DNA from: CAYRDC01 sp964422925
Lineage (GTDB): Bacteria; Bacteroidota; Bacteroidia; Chitinophagales; S012-47
Assembly (NCBI GenBank): GCA_964422925.1
Contig: CAYRDC010000014.1
Coordinates: 3,532-67,531 of the forward strand
Length of the DNA: 64,000 nt
Direction: 5' to 3'
Shown: positions 17,812 through 26,332 of the stretch, piece by piece
Position numbering within the stretch: the stretch's first letter is position 1
Layout: every line of letters begins with the position of its first letter
The notes under the pieces: model-generated
Database searches by the model: none
Told to the model about the DNA's origin: nothing
The model's input: only the letters and a program-made list of their open reading frames with translations
Program-made: the position numbers and the translations under genes

Positions 17812-18570
17812 TCAGGAAGGCGTTTTTTCGCTGCAAAACGCAGCCCGGAGGTATTCCCGGTTCATGATCTGAATGTGTTTTACAGATATACCCTTGGGGC
17901 ATTCTGCTTCACAGGCAGAGGTATTTGTACAGGAGCCAAAACCTTCCGCGTCCATAGCTGCTACCATGTTCAGGGCTCTTAGTTCCCTTTCTTTCTGGCC
18001 CTGCGGCAACATGGCCAGCTGGGCGATTTTGGCAGCAACAAACAGGGAGGCTGATGAATTCTTACAGGCCGCCACGCAGGCGCCACAACCGATACACTCT
18101 GCCGCGTCAAAAGCCGCATCGGCTACTTCCTTGGGTATGGGAATGGCGTTGGCATCCGGAGCGCTGCCTGCATTGACATTGATAAAACCACCGGCTTGTT
18201 GTACCCTGTCCAGTGCGGAACGGTCCACCACCAGGTCCTTAATCACCGGGAAAGGAGCCGCACGCCATGGCTCTATTACGATGGTTGACCCGTCTTTGAA
18301 ATGCCGCATATACAACTGGCAGGTGGTGGTTAACTCATTCGGGCCATGCGCACGCCCGTTGATATACAGGCTGCACATGCCGCATACCCCTTCCCGGCAA
18401 TCATTATCGAATGCCACGGGTTCCTCTCCCTGCCTGATTAATTGCTCGTTCAGCACATCCAGCATTTCCAGGAAAGAAGTTTCTCCATCAATATTTTCCA
18501 CCCGGTAGGTGACAAAGCGGCCTTCGTCTTCCGCATTCTTTTGCCGCCAGATCTTCAGCGTATAATTCAT
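17812..18570 (-). CDS. sdhB: Succinate dehydrogenase/fumarate reductase iron-sulfur subunit
   Basis: Electron-transfer subunit of complex II. The N-terminal plant-type ferredoxin domain has the [2Fe-2S] cysteines in CREGVCGMCS plus a later Cys. The C-terminal domain has CIGCGACVAAC for the [4Fe-4S] cluster and C-x-n-CEAECPKGI for the [3Fe-4S]/[4Fe-4S] sites. The 252-residue length is normal. It is the last gene of sdhC-sdhA-sdhB, and the order and sequence type match the Bacteroidota class with one cytochrome b subunit. The enzyme may work as succinate dehydrogenase or as fumarate reductase; sequence does not decide. Confidence 0.95.
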   Translation of the reverse strand: MNYTLKIWRQKNAEDEGRFVTYRVENIDGETSFLEMLDVLNEQLIRQGEEPVAFDNDCREGVCGMCSLYINGRAHGPNELTTTCQLYMRHFKDGSTIVIEPWRAAPFPVIKDLVVDRSALDRVQQAGGFINVNAGSAPDANAIPIPKEVADAAFDAAECIGCGACVAACKNSSASLFVAAKIAQLAMLPQGQKERELRALNMVAAMDAEGFGSCTNTSACEAECPKGISVKHIQIMNREYLRAAFCSEKTPS

Positions 18571-18593
18571 AGCGCGTAAATTGCTTGGTGATC

Positions 18594-20513
18594 TTATTTG
18601 TAATCTCTCTGCTTCAATTCAATATTTTCAAATCGGAGTTCTTCTTTATGAAGCACCGGTTTATCGTTCTCTCCCTTATATTCCCAGGCTGCCACATAAG
18701 CATAGTTTTCATCGTCCCTTTTGGCTTCACCTTCTTCCGTTTGATATTCTTCCCGGAAATGGGCGCCACAGGATTCATTCCGGTTGAGGGCATCCCTGGC
18801 TATCAACTCTGCCAGTTCGAGAAAGTCAGCCACGCGACCAGCTTTTTCCAGTTCCACGTTCAGTTCATCCGTACGGCCCGGGATGCGGACATCTTTCCAG
18901 AATTCTTCACGGATTTCACGAATCAGGTCAATGGCTTTTTTCAATCCTTCTTCATTTCTTGACATCCCGACATAATCCCAAACCACTTTCCCAAGTTTCC
19001 GGTGGAAGGATTCCACGGACTGGCTTCCGTTCACAGACATCAGCGATTTCAACTGATCGCTTACCGCCTTTTCCGCCTGGTCAAATGCGGGATGATTAAC
19101 CGGGGGAGCCGGATGCCGGAATTCCTGGCCCAGATAGCTGCTGATGGTAGCAGGTAAAACGAAATAACCGTCTGCCAGGCATTGCATCAGGCTGGAAGCT
19201 CCCAGGCGGTTGGCTCCATGATCCGAGAAATTGGCTTCTCCTATCGCGTACAGGCCCGGAATGGTGGTTTGCAGTTCATAATCCACCCACAGCCCGCCCA
19301 TGGTATAGTGAGAAGCCGGATAAATGCGCATTGGCGTTTCATAAGGATTATCCCCGGTAATGCGCTCATACATATCAAATAAATTCCCATAGCGATCGCG
19401 AATTACATCTTCTCCAAGCCGTTGAATAGCATCTTTGAAGTCGAGGTAAACCGCGTAGCCGGTGGGTCCTACGCCATAGCCTGCATCGCAGCGTTCCTTG
19501 GCAGCCCGGGAAGCTACATCGCGCGGCACCAGGTTGCCAAAGGCCGGGTACCTGCGCTCCAGGTAATAATCCCTGGCTTCTTCGGGGATTTGCCGTGGAT
19601 CTTTATCGCGATCTTCTTTATTCTTGGGGACCCAAACCCTTCCGTCATTCCGGAGCGACTCGGACATAAGGGTCAGTTTGGACTGGTATTCCCCGGATAC
19701 CGGAATACACGTTGGATGGATTTGGGTATAACAGGGGTTCGCAAAGAAAGCGCCTTTTTTGTAGGCTTTCCAGATGGCCGTGGCGTTGGAGCCCATAGCA
19801 TTGGTTGAAAGGTAGAAAACATTGGCATAGCCGCCACAGGCCAGTACTACAGCATGGGCGCTGTGCCGGCTTATTTCACCGGTAATCAGGTTCCGGGCAA
19901 TGATGCCCTGCGCCTTGCCATCAATGATTACGATATCCAACATTTCATGCCTGGTATAGGATTTTACAGTACCGCGGGCAATTTGCCGGTTCAGAGCGCT
20001 GTAAGCACCAAGCAACAACTGCTGTCCGGTAGCCCCGGAAGCATAAAAAGTACGTGATACCTGGGCGCCACCGAAAGAACGGTTAGCCAGCGTCCCACCA
20101 TATTCCCGGGCAAAGGGAACTCCCTGGGCCACACAATGATCGATAATGGCTCCGCTGATCTGGGCCAGGCGATATACATTGGCTTCCCTCGAACGGTAGT
20201 CCCCGCCTTTTACGGTATCATAAAACAAGCGGTAATCCGAATCATTGTCATTCTGATAGTTCTTGGAAGCATTGATTCCTCCCTGTGCGGCAATGGAATG
20301 CGCCCTGCGCGGGCTGTCCTGGAAACAAAACACCTTAACATTATACCCCGCTTCCCCCAAAGTAGCCGCGGCTGAAGCTCCGGCCAGCCCGGTTCCAATC
20401 ACAATGATATCCACTTTCCTCCGGTTGGCCGGGTTTACTAAAGTATTGTGCGACCGGTAATTGTCCCATTTTTCAGCAATAGGACCTTCGGGAATTTTGG
20501 CATCGAGTTTCAT
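18594..20513 (-). CDS. sdhA: Succinate dehydrogenase/fumarate reductase flavoprotein subunit
   Basis: Catalytic FAD subunit of complex II. The N-terminal Rossmann motif IVIGTGLAGASAAATLGEAG is preceded by about 35 residues. The covalent FAD histidine lies in HSIAAQGGIN. Substrate-site blocks include HPTCIP, RDVASRAAKE and the capping arginine region, then ASHYTMGGLWVD and GEANFSDHGANRLG. At 639 residues it is the longer form typical of the B-type enzymes. It follows sdhC by 4 nt and is followed by sdhB after 23 nt. Confidence 0.96.
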   Translation of the reverse strand: MKLDAKIPEGPIAEKWDNYRSHNTLVNPANRRKVDIIVIGTGLAGASAAATLGEAGYNVKVFCFQDSPRRAHSIAAQGGINASKNYQNDNDSDYRLFYDTVKGGDYRSREANVYRLAQISGAIIDHCVAQGVPFAREYGGTLANRSFGGAQVSRTFYASGATGQQLLLGAYSALNRQIARGTVKSYTRHEMLDIVIIDGKAQGIIARNLITGEISRHSAHAVVLACGGYANVFYLSTNAMGSNATAIWKAYKKGAFFANPCYTQIHPTCIPVSGEYQSKLTLMSESLRNDGRVWVPKNKEDRDKDPRQIPEEARDYYLERRYPAFGNLVPRDVASRAAKERCDAGYGVGPTGYAVYLDFKDAIQRLGEDVIRDRYGNLFDMYERITGDNPYETPMRIYPASHYTMGGLWVDYELQTTIPGLYAIGEANFSDHGANRLGASSLMQCLADGYFVLPATISSYLGQEFRHPAPPVNHPAFDQAEKAVSDQLKSLMSVNGSQSVESFHRKLGKVVWDYVGMSRNEEGLKKAIDLIREIREEFWKDVRIPGRTDELNVELEKAGRVADFLELAELIARDALNRNESCGAHFREEYQTEEGEAKRDDENYAYVAAWEYKGENDKPVLHKEELRFENIELKQRDYK

Positions 20514-20517
20514 GACT

Positions 20518-21195
20518 TCAAATAATAGAGTTTAGCAAAAAATAAGCAGGTATGGCAATAAAACCTACCGTGAAAATTACGGTCAGAACCACGCCTAACC
20601 ATTTAACCACCGGTACATATTTTTTATGGCTCAAACCCATGGTCTTGAACCCGCTGAATATGCCATGCAGCAAATGAAAACCCAGGGCCAGGAAACAAAC
20701 GATATAGGCTATCGAATACCAGGCTGTCTCAAACGATTCTTTCACTACCAGGTACAGGTCTTTGTTTCCGTTTACATCGAGGCTAAGATCAGCGAACCGG
20801 GCTTTGTAAAAGAAATTGGTCAAATGAAGCACCAGGAAAGCCAGAATTATCAAACCCAGTATTCCCATATTGCGTGAATACCAGGTTGAATTTTCCTCCG
20901 GATGATTCACTTTATAGCCCTTTGGCCTGGCTCTTTTATTGCGCAGGGTAAGGATAAGCGCTTCGACCGGATGATAAATCAGGGAGAGAAACAAAACGAT
21001 TTCCACAATCCGGATCAGTGGATTGGCGGCCATGAAATCCGAATAGGCATTGTAGGTCAAGCCATTGTCACCAAGCAATAATAACAGGTTACCTGCCAGG
21101 TGTTCGATCAGAAATAACACCAGGAACAGGCCGGTAAGGCTCATCACGAACTTCCTGCCGATAGTGGACCGGAAAAAAGATTTTATCCAACTCAT
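20518..21195 (-). CDS. sdhC: Succinate dehydrogenase cytochrome b subunit (b558 type)
   Basis: A 225-residue integral membrane protein with five predicted helices, typical of the single-subunit, two-heme anchors of B-type complex II. Membrane-embedded histidines in helices 1 (FLIEHLAGN), 2, 3 and 4 (FHLLHGIF) are candidates for heme ligands. It would pass electrons to or from menaquinone. First gene of sdhCAB. A TAAATTTG box sits about 25 nt upstream of its ATG. Confidence 0.93.
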   Translation of the reverse strand: MSWIKSFFRSTIGRKFVMSLTGLFLVLFLIEHLAGNLLLLLGDNGLTYNAYSDFMAANPLIRIVEIVLFLSLIYHPVEALILTLRNKRARPKGYKVNHPEENSTWYSRNMGILGLIILAFLVLHLTNFFYKARFADLSLDVNGNKDLYLVVKESFETAWYSIAYIVCFLALGFHLLHGIFSGFKTMGLSHKKYVPVVKWLGVVLTVIFTVGFIAIPAYFLLNSII

Positions 21196-21220
21196 GCTAT
21201 ATCGTTTAAATGGATGGAAG

Positions 21221-21228
21221 CAAATTTA
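21221..21228 (-). promoter_or_regulatory. -7 element of the sdhCAB operon
   Basis: TAAATTTG on the minus strand is a full match to TAnnTTTG, 25 nt before the sdhC start. No TTG is found at 17-23 nt upstream, so the -33 element is weak or absent. Confidence 0.45.
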
Positions 21229-21260
21229 AAATTTGCAGGGACTTTTCATGAGGATATTCA

Positions 21261-21800
21261 TCACCAATTTGCTCTAATTTTCAGATAAAATTCCCAAAGT
21301 GACCCCACCACAAGGTCGGCAGGCGCTGCAGGATCGGTTGGCCCGGCAATCAGTACACGGGCCATACCCAAGCGAGCGGCAAATTCCATATCGGAAGGGC
21401 TGTCGCCTACCATAATGCTCTGATGAAACCGGATATCCGGAAAATCGCGCTGGGCTTCATAGGCCATGCCTGTACGCGGTTTCCGGCCGGGATGATTGTC
21501 TGACTCAAGGCTGGTGTTGTAATACAAGCCATCCACCCGGCCACCGGCCTCCCGGATAGCAGCCAGCATCCTTTCATGCACATCCTGCAGTTCGGCCAGA
21601 GTCATCAAACCCTTGCCAATTCCCTGTTGGTTAGTCACAATTAGAATATGCCGGAAAATGGAACTTAACGCGGCAAGGGCATCGAGGGTACCGGGCAGGA
21701 ATTCAAAATCCTCCCACCGGTTGATATAAAGGCCGGGTAATTTCCTGTTGATAACGCCATCCCGGTCCAGAAAAAGAGTGGTAAAGGTTTTCCAGTTCAT
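21261..21800 (-). CDS. gmhB: HAD-family D-glycero-D-manno-heptose 1,7-bisphosphate phosphatase
   Basis: A 179-residue histidinol-phosphatase-type HAD enzyme. The catalytic motif is LDRDGVINRK near residue 12. Motif II is in VTNQQGIGKG, and the metal-binding GDSPSDMEFA follows late. A conserved lysine-rich KPRTGM block precedes it. The zinc-ligand cysteines of E. coli GmhB are not evident. It removes the C7 phosphate in heptose precursor synthesis for surface glycans. Its ATG overlaps the gmhA stop, which supports joint work with GmhA. Confidence 0.85.
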   Translation of the reverse strand: MNWKTFTTLFLDRDGVINRKLPGLYINRWEDFEFLPGTLDALAALSSIFRHILIVTNQQGIGKGLMTLAELQDVHERMLAAIREAGGRVDGLYYNTSLESDNHPGRKPRTGMAYEAQRDFPDIRFHQSIMVGDSPSDMEFAARLGMARVLIAGPTDPAAPADLVVGSLWEFYLKIRANW

Positions 21801-22378
21801 CCGGCAAAGAGGGTGCTTTCCACCAGTTCACAAATAATATGGCCCATCAGGATATGGGCTTCCTGTACCCTGGGTGTATCTTCAGAAGGTACATTCAACA
21901 AAATATCGCTGTGGTCCTTCAGCCACCCCCCATCCCTGCCCGTCATGCCGATTACACGCATACCGATTTTCCGCCCGGTTTCAGCGGCCAGGATGACCGT
22001 GTCCGAATTGCCCGAAGTGGAAATGCACACCAGCACGTCCCCCGCCCGTCCTTTGGCCTGCACCATCCGGCTGAATACTTCGCTATAGCCATAGTCATTG
22101 GCCGTAGCCGTCAGGTAGGAAGTGTTGACATGCAGGGCTTCGGCAAACAAAGGGGGCCGGTTCATGTAATAGCGCCCGCTTAACTCCGCTGCCAGGTGCT
22201 GGGCGTCCGCTGCGCTGCCCCCGTTCCCGCAGAACAAGGTTTTGCCACCATCCCGGAAACATCCGGCCATGATCCGGGCTGCTTCTTCAATCCGGCTCAC
22301 CATCGACTCATCCGCAAGGATGGATTGTTTCACCTCCAGCGATTCCCGGATAGCTTGTTTGATTCTGTCAGTGGACAT
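21797..22378 (-). CDS. gmhA: SIS-domain phosphoheptose isomerase
   Basis: A 193-residue isomerase that converts sedoheptulose 7-phosphate to D-glycero-D-manno-heptose 7-phosphate. One SIS domain shows LFCGNGGSAADAQHLAAEL (substrate phosphate loop), SGNSDTVILAAE, and a C-terminal EAHILMGHIICELVE with the catalytic His. It overlaps gmhB by 4 nt and follows two glycosyltransferase genes, so it probably supplies activated heptose to a surface polysaccharide or glycoprotein. Confidence 0.92.
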   Translation of the reverse strand: MSTDRIKQAIRESLEVKQSILADESMVSRIEEAARIMAGCFRDGGKTLFCGNGGSAADAQHLAAELSGRYYMNRPPLFAEALHVNTSYLTATANDYGYSEVFSRMVQAKGRAGDVLVCISTSGNSDTVILAAETGRKIGMRVIGMTGRDGGWLKDHSDILLNVPSEDTPRVQEAHILMGHIICELVESTLFAG

Positions 22379-22400
22379 AATACTTAAAAATACAACTTTT

Positions 22401-23549
22401 TCACTGCGTACTTCTTGCTTCCTGTTCCAGCGCCAGGAAAGCCTTCACCATCCGGTCCCACGTAAACCGTTTCTTTTCTTCCCGGAAGTTGTGACGGAAA
22501 GATTCCGCGTAATCCCCGGCAAAAAACCGGTGGATGGCCTCAGCTATATCCTCCGGATCAGGCCGGGTCACAAAACCCACTTTCCCGTCAGGTACTATTT
22601 CCGGCAACCCGCCAACATCAGTTACTACCATAGGTAATTCAAAATGATACGCAATTTGCGCTACCCCGCTTTGCGTGGCCGAACGGTACGGCTGAACCAG
22701 CAGGTCGGCCGCGCAGAAATATTTAAACACATCTTCGTCCGCGATAAACTGGTTAAACTCGATGATCCGGTCCCGGAGTTTTTCATGTTCCAGCCACTTC
22801 CGGTAATATTCCCGGTCTTCATAATATTCACCCGCAATAATCAGTTTCAAGAAAGGATCAGCCAGTTTATCCGAAAGCATAGCTTCAAGCAGCAGGTCCA
22901 ACCCTTTATATCTTCGCACAAACCCAAAAAACAGCAAGTACTTTCCCTTGGGATCCAGTCCAAGTCCTTCGCGGGCAATCAGCCGGTCAACGGGCTGTCC
23001 GAAATTGTCAAACATCGGGTGCGGGCTGAAGACACTGGGCCGGGAAGTATTAAACTGGTTCAGTTCCTCAAGCACTTGTCTGGATTGTGCCATAAATCCA
23101 TCCATGGAGCGGACAAAATACCGGGTAAACAACCGGTCGCCCGGACGGCTTTCATGAGGAATAATGTTATCCAGCAAGGCCAAAGCAACAGTATGCCGGT
23201 TTTTCCTGGCCCGCCTGGCAATGGTTCCAAAACAAGGGCCCATTAACGGCAGCCAGTAGCGGACCAGCAGCATATCAGGTTTCATTTCCCGGATGGCATT
23301 CCCGGTTTTAACCCAGTTAACCGGGTAAATGGAATTCACCTTTCGCTCTATGGATACGCCTTCCGGTGCAGGGCTGGTGGAGAACTGGGTTTTGCCCGGG
23401 AAAAGGAAGGAAGGGTATTGCAAGGTAAAGGTATAAATCCTGACCCGGTGGCCGGCCTCCATAAAAGCCCTGGCAAGCCGTTCGTTATAACTGGCCAATC
23501 CGCCCCGGTAGGGCCAGGCAGGACCAAGCATCAGAATATCCTTGCTCAA
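22401..23549 (-). CDS. Glycosyltransferase family 4 (GT-B fold)
   Basis: A 382-residue cytoplasmic glycosyltransferase. The N-terminal half starts with a Rossmann segment GPAWPYRGGLASYNERLARA. The C-terminal half has the nucleotide-sugar signature: LLFFGFVRRYKGLDLLLEA, then EYYEDREYY, and an E-x7-E block (ELPMVVTDVGGLPEIV). Acceptor and donor cannot be told from sequence. Its ATG overlaps the end of the GT2 gene by 4 nt, and gmhA follows at 22 nt. Confidence 0.88.
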   Translation of the reverse strand: MSKDILMLGPAWPYRGGLASYNERLARAFMEAGHRVRIYTFTLQYPSFLFPGKTQFSTSPAPEGVSIERKVNSIYPVNWVKTGNAIREMKPDMLLVRYWLPLMGPCFGTIARRARKNRHTVALALLDNIIPHESRPGDRLFTRYFVRSMDGFMAQSRQVLEELNQFNTSRPSVFSPHPMFDNFGQPVDRLIAREGLGLDPKGKYLLFFGFVRRYKGLDLLLEAMLSDKLADPFLKLIIAGEYYEDREYYRKWLEHEKLRDRIIEFNQFIADEDVFKYFCAADLLVQPYRSATQSGVAQIAYHFELPMVVTDVGGLPEIVPDGKVGFVTRPDPEDIAEAIHRFFAGDYAESFRHNFREEKKRFTWDRMVKAFLALEQEARSTQ

Positions 23550-24487
23550 GCGTCACCAATGGTTTTCTCGATTAAATAGGGATTTTTATCGGCCGAAGAC
23601 CGGGTAATCAATTCCGCGATGAAACCGGTCAGAAACAACTGGGCCCCCAGTGTAACCGTTAGCAAACCGAGATAAAACAAGGGGCGCTGTGTCATGCCAT
23701 AGGCATTGAACCAGATTTTGGTCACGGTCAGGTAAACCAATATGACAAAACCGGCAAAAAACATCAGGGTGCCCAGCAAACCAAACAAATGCATAGGGCG
23801 TTTCCCAAACCGGGTAATGAACATGACGGACAGCATATCAAGAAACCCGCGCATAAAACGCTCTATGCCATATTTGCTTTTGCCATATTGCCTTTTGCGG
23901 TGATGCACTACCTTTTCCCCTATGCGGTCAAATCCGGCCCATTTAGCAATAACCGGAATATAGCGGTGCATCTCTCCATATAGCTCGATGCTTTTCACTA
24001 CATTTTTCCGGTAAGCTTTCAGCCCGCAATTAAAATCATGCAAGCGTATGCCTGACATCACGCGGACCACGAAATTGAAAAACCTGGAAGGCAATTTTTT
24101 CCCCACCGGATCGAGCCGCTTTTTTTTCCAACCCGATACCATGTCGTAGCCATCCTCGATGATCATCCGGTAGAGTCCCGGAATTTCGGCAGGGTCATCC
24201 TGGAGGTCCGCATCCAGGGTTACCACCACATCTCCGCGGGCATGGGCAAAGCCGGCCCGGAGGCCGGCTGCCTTGCCAAAATTTCTTTGAAATTTTATCC
24301 CTTTCACCCGCGGATTTTCCGCGGCAAGGGATTCTATTATTTCCCAGCTGTTATCCCGGCTTCCATCATCAATATACAATACTTCGTATTCCAATCCCGC
24401 TGACTGCAGAGCTTCTTCAATCTGCCGCTGTAATTCAGGCAGTGAATCTGCTTCGTTCAGGAGTGGAATAACCAGGGATAATTGCAT
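23546..24487 (-). CDS. Glycosyltransferase family 2, polyprenyl-phosphate type, with two C-terminal membrane helices
   Basis: A 313-residue GT-A enzyme. The N-terminal catalytic domain shows VIPLLNEADSLPEL, IDDGSRDNSW, VTLDADLQDDPAEIP (DxD metal site) and RQYGKSKYG. Two membrane helices follow at about 230-260 and 275-300. This layout matches the dolichol-phosphate mannose synthase/ArnC-like group, which loads a sugar onto a lipid carrier at the inner membrane. It overlaps the GT4 gene by 4 nt and follows the DUF4199 gene by about 18 nt, a neighbour pair common in this phylum. Confidence 0.9.
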   Translation of the reverse strand: MQLSLVIPLLNEADSLPELQRQIEEALQSAGLEYEVLYIDDGSRDNSWEIIESLAAENPRVKGIKFQRNFGKAAGLRAGFAHARGDVVVTLDADLQDDPAEIPGLYRMIIEDGYDMVSGWKKKRLDPVGKKLPSRFFNFVVRVMSGIRLHDFNCGLKAYRKNVVKSIELYGEMHRYIPVIAKWAGFDRIGEKVVHHRKRQYGKSKYGIERFMRGFLDMLSVMFITRFGKRPMHLFGLLGTLMFFAGFVILVYLTVTKIWFNAYGMTQRPLFYLGLLTVTLGAQLFLTGFIAELITRSSADKNPYLIEKTIGDA

Positions 24488-24505
24488 AGTGGCTGCGAAG
24501 TGAGT

Positions 24506-25015
24506 TTATTCGCTGGGTTTCTTTTGATAAATTATTCCGGCTATCAATGCCCCAATGAACCCTACGATCACCTGCCAGATGATGCTGAAAGCAATCATAA
24601 ATCCCGGGCTCATGAATTTCCGGGTCCACTCGAGCTGCTGTTCCAGTTGTTCGCCTTCCATGCCACGATCTATGAGCGCCTCGCGTGTCTGACGCAAACT
24701 CTCATTAATAAAATCAGGGTTTATAACATTGAAGTACAGCAACAGATATATTGCCATAACGATTCCCGAAATCAGGGCTAATGCTGTACCCACCCCCAAC
24801 GATCTGCCTACAGTGATGTACCCGTTCAGGTCCTGGTCACGGTGCGCCTTAACGGCCAGGAAAATGATTACCAGCATGATCAAATATGAAATCAGGCCGA
24901 GGCCCCGGTTTTGATCCATGCCAATCAAATAAAGCAGCAGGGAATAAATAACTACGACCAGGCCGCTGATCAGTCCGTATTTCAAGGATACCGGCCAAAC
25001 TGATTTTTTATCCAT
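24506..25015 (-). CDS. DUF4199 integral membrane protein
   Basis: A 169-residue protein with four predicted membrane helices: two near residues 10-55, one in the middle (about 75-95) and one at about 130-160. It has a short cytoplasmic N-terminus and the conserved region A-x-A-L-I-S-G-x-x-x-x-I-Y. It fits DUF4199, a Bacteroidota-restricted family without known function. It sits between a dihydroorotase-like gene and a GT2 glycosyltransferase with gaps of 11 and 18 nt, so it is cotranscribed with them. Confidence 0.8.
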   Translation of the reverse strand: MDKKSVWPVSLKYGLISGLVVVIYSLLLYLIGMDQNRGLGLISYLIMLVIIFLAVKAHRDQDLNGYITVGRSLGVGTALALISGIVMAIYLLLYFNVINPDFINESLRQTREALIDRGMEGEQLEQQLEWTRKFMSPGFMIAFSIIWQVIVGFIGALIAGIIYQKKPSE

Positions 25016-25026
25016 GATCTATCCGT

Positions 25027-26295
25027 TTAGTGAATAATCCATTGGTTGTTGTTAAAAATTGCAAGGGGCTTGCCCGTTAATTCCCTCTCAAAAAGCGGAG
25101 AATTTACCGACTTGGAAACTGAAATTTCCGGGCGAAAAATCCATTTCCCTTTAGGATCAAATATAGTCAAATTTGCTTTTTGACCTTCGGCTATTTTCGG
25201 CACGGGCAGGTGCAGGATTTTTCTTGGGTTTATAGCAAGCAATTCTATCAGCCGGCTTAAGGTAATTTTTCCCTGCAAAGCTGTCCAGGCTGCGGCAAAA
25301 GCTGTCTGCAAGTTAATAATCCCATGCTCCGCGTATTCAAATTCTTTTCGTTTGGTATCGATATCCTGGGGGTTATGGTCCGAGCAAATAGCATCTATGG
25401 TACCGTCCCGCAAACCCCGTATCAATGCATTAATATCTTTCCGGCTGCGCAGCGGGGGTAGCACCTTGTAATTGGTATCATAACTCTCCAGCAGGCTTTC
25501 GTCCAGCAACAAATGGTAGCTGCTCACAGAAGCGCTGACGGGGATGCCCCGGTTACGGGCATTTCTTAACAGCTGCACTGACCGTGCCGTGGAAATTTTC
25601 AGGAAATGGCAGCGGGATTCGGCATACTCTGCCAGGTAGATGTCGCGGTTCACCATTAATTCTTCGGACAGGGCCGGGTCACCAGGCATACCCAGGCGAA
25701 CGCTTACCGGCCCTTCATTCATCTGCCCGTGCAGCGAAACCGAAGAGGTGCGGGGCATATTCAGAACAAGCCCGTCAAAGGCCTTGACATATAACAGGCT
25801 TCTTAACATCAGCCCGGCCCGGGCAAGCGGACGATCGGCATCCGTAAATCCCACAGCCCCTGCATTGGCCATATCCAGCATGCCGGTGATATCATTCCCT
25901 TCCAGGTTCATGCTTACCGCCCCGTAAGGAAAAACTTCCACCGCGTGCCCGGATGTCGTATTCAGGATGTATTCAATGCCTTCCTTGCTGTGGAGGGGAG
26001 GTTGTGTGTCTGGCCTTACAGCCACCCCGGTAAACCCACCGGCCGCGGCAGCGGCTATTCCGGTATGCAAATCCTCCTTATACTCAAACCCCGGATCGCA
26101 AAAGTGGGCATACAAATCAAACCAGCCCGGTGAACAATGGGCATTGCGGGCACTCCATTCTTTGATTTTGGGAGGGGCTTTGAGGTTTTTGCCAACAGCG
26201 GTAATTCTTCCTTGCCTGATCAGGATATCAGCAATACGGTTATGAAAGGGTCCTCCGGGATCAATTATCTTGACGGAACGGAGCAGAAGGTCCAT
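25027..26295 (-). CDS. Dihydroorotase homologue lacking key metal ligands, probably non-catalytic
   Basis: A 422-residue amidohydrolase-fold protein of the PyrC type I class. The usual zinc motif D-x-H-x-H-x-R is altered: here it reads D60-L-Y62-A-H64-F-C66, so the first metal His is Tyr and the substrate-binding Arg is Cys. The later metal region lacks the usual H-x-E-D (reads VLNMPRTSS), and TPHH is SSYH. The late loop AICSDHNPQ keeps its Asp. Inactive homologues (PyrC' or PyrX) act as structural partners of aspartate carbamoyltransferase in other bacteria; a similar role here is inference. It lies between the BatA-like and DUF4199 genes. Confidence 0.8.
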   Translation of the reverse strand: MDLLLRSVKIIDPGGPFHNRIADILIRQGRITAVGKNLKAPPKIKEWSARNAHCSPGWFDLYAHFCDPGFEYKEDLHTGIAAAAAGGFTGVAVRPDTQPPLHSKEGIEYILNTTSGHAVEVFPYGAVSMNLEGNDITGMLDMANAGAVGFTDADRPLARAGLMLRSLLYVKAFDGLVLNMPRTSSVSLHGQMNEGPVSVRLGMPGDPALSEELMVNRDIYLAEYAESRCHFLKISTARSVQLLRNARNRGIPVSASVSSYHLLLDESLLESYDTNYKVLPPLRSRKDINALIRGLRDGTIDAICSDHNPQDIDTKRKEFEYAEHGIINLQTAFAAAWTALQGKITLSRLIELLAINPRKILHLPVPKIAEGQKANLTIFDPKGKWIFRPEISVSKSVNSPLFERELTGKPLAIFNNNQWIIH

Positions 26296-26332
26296 AAAAG
26301 ATATTGTCGGTTATGACCGGTCAACCGGTGGA

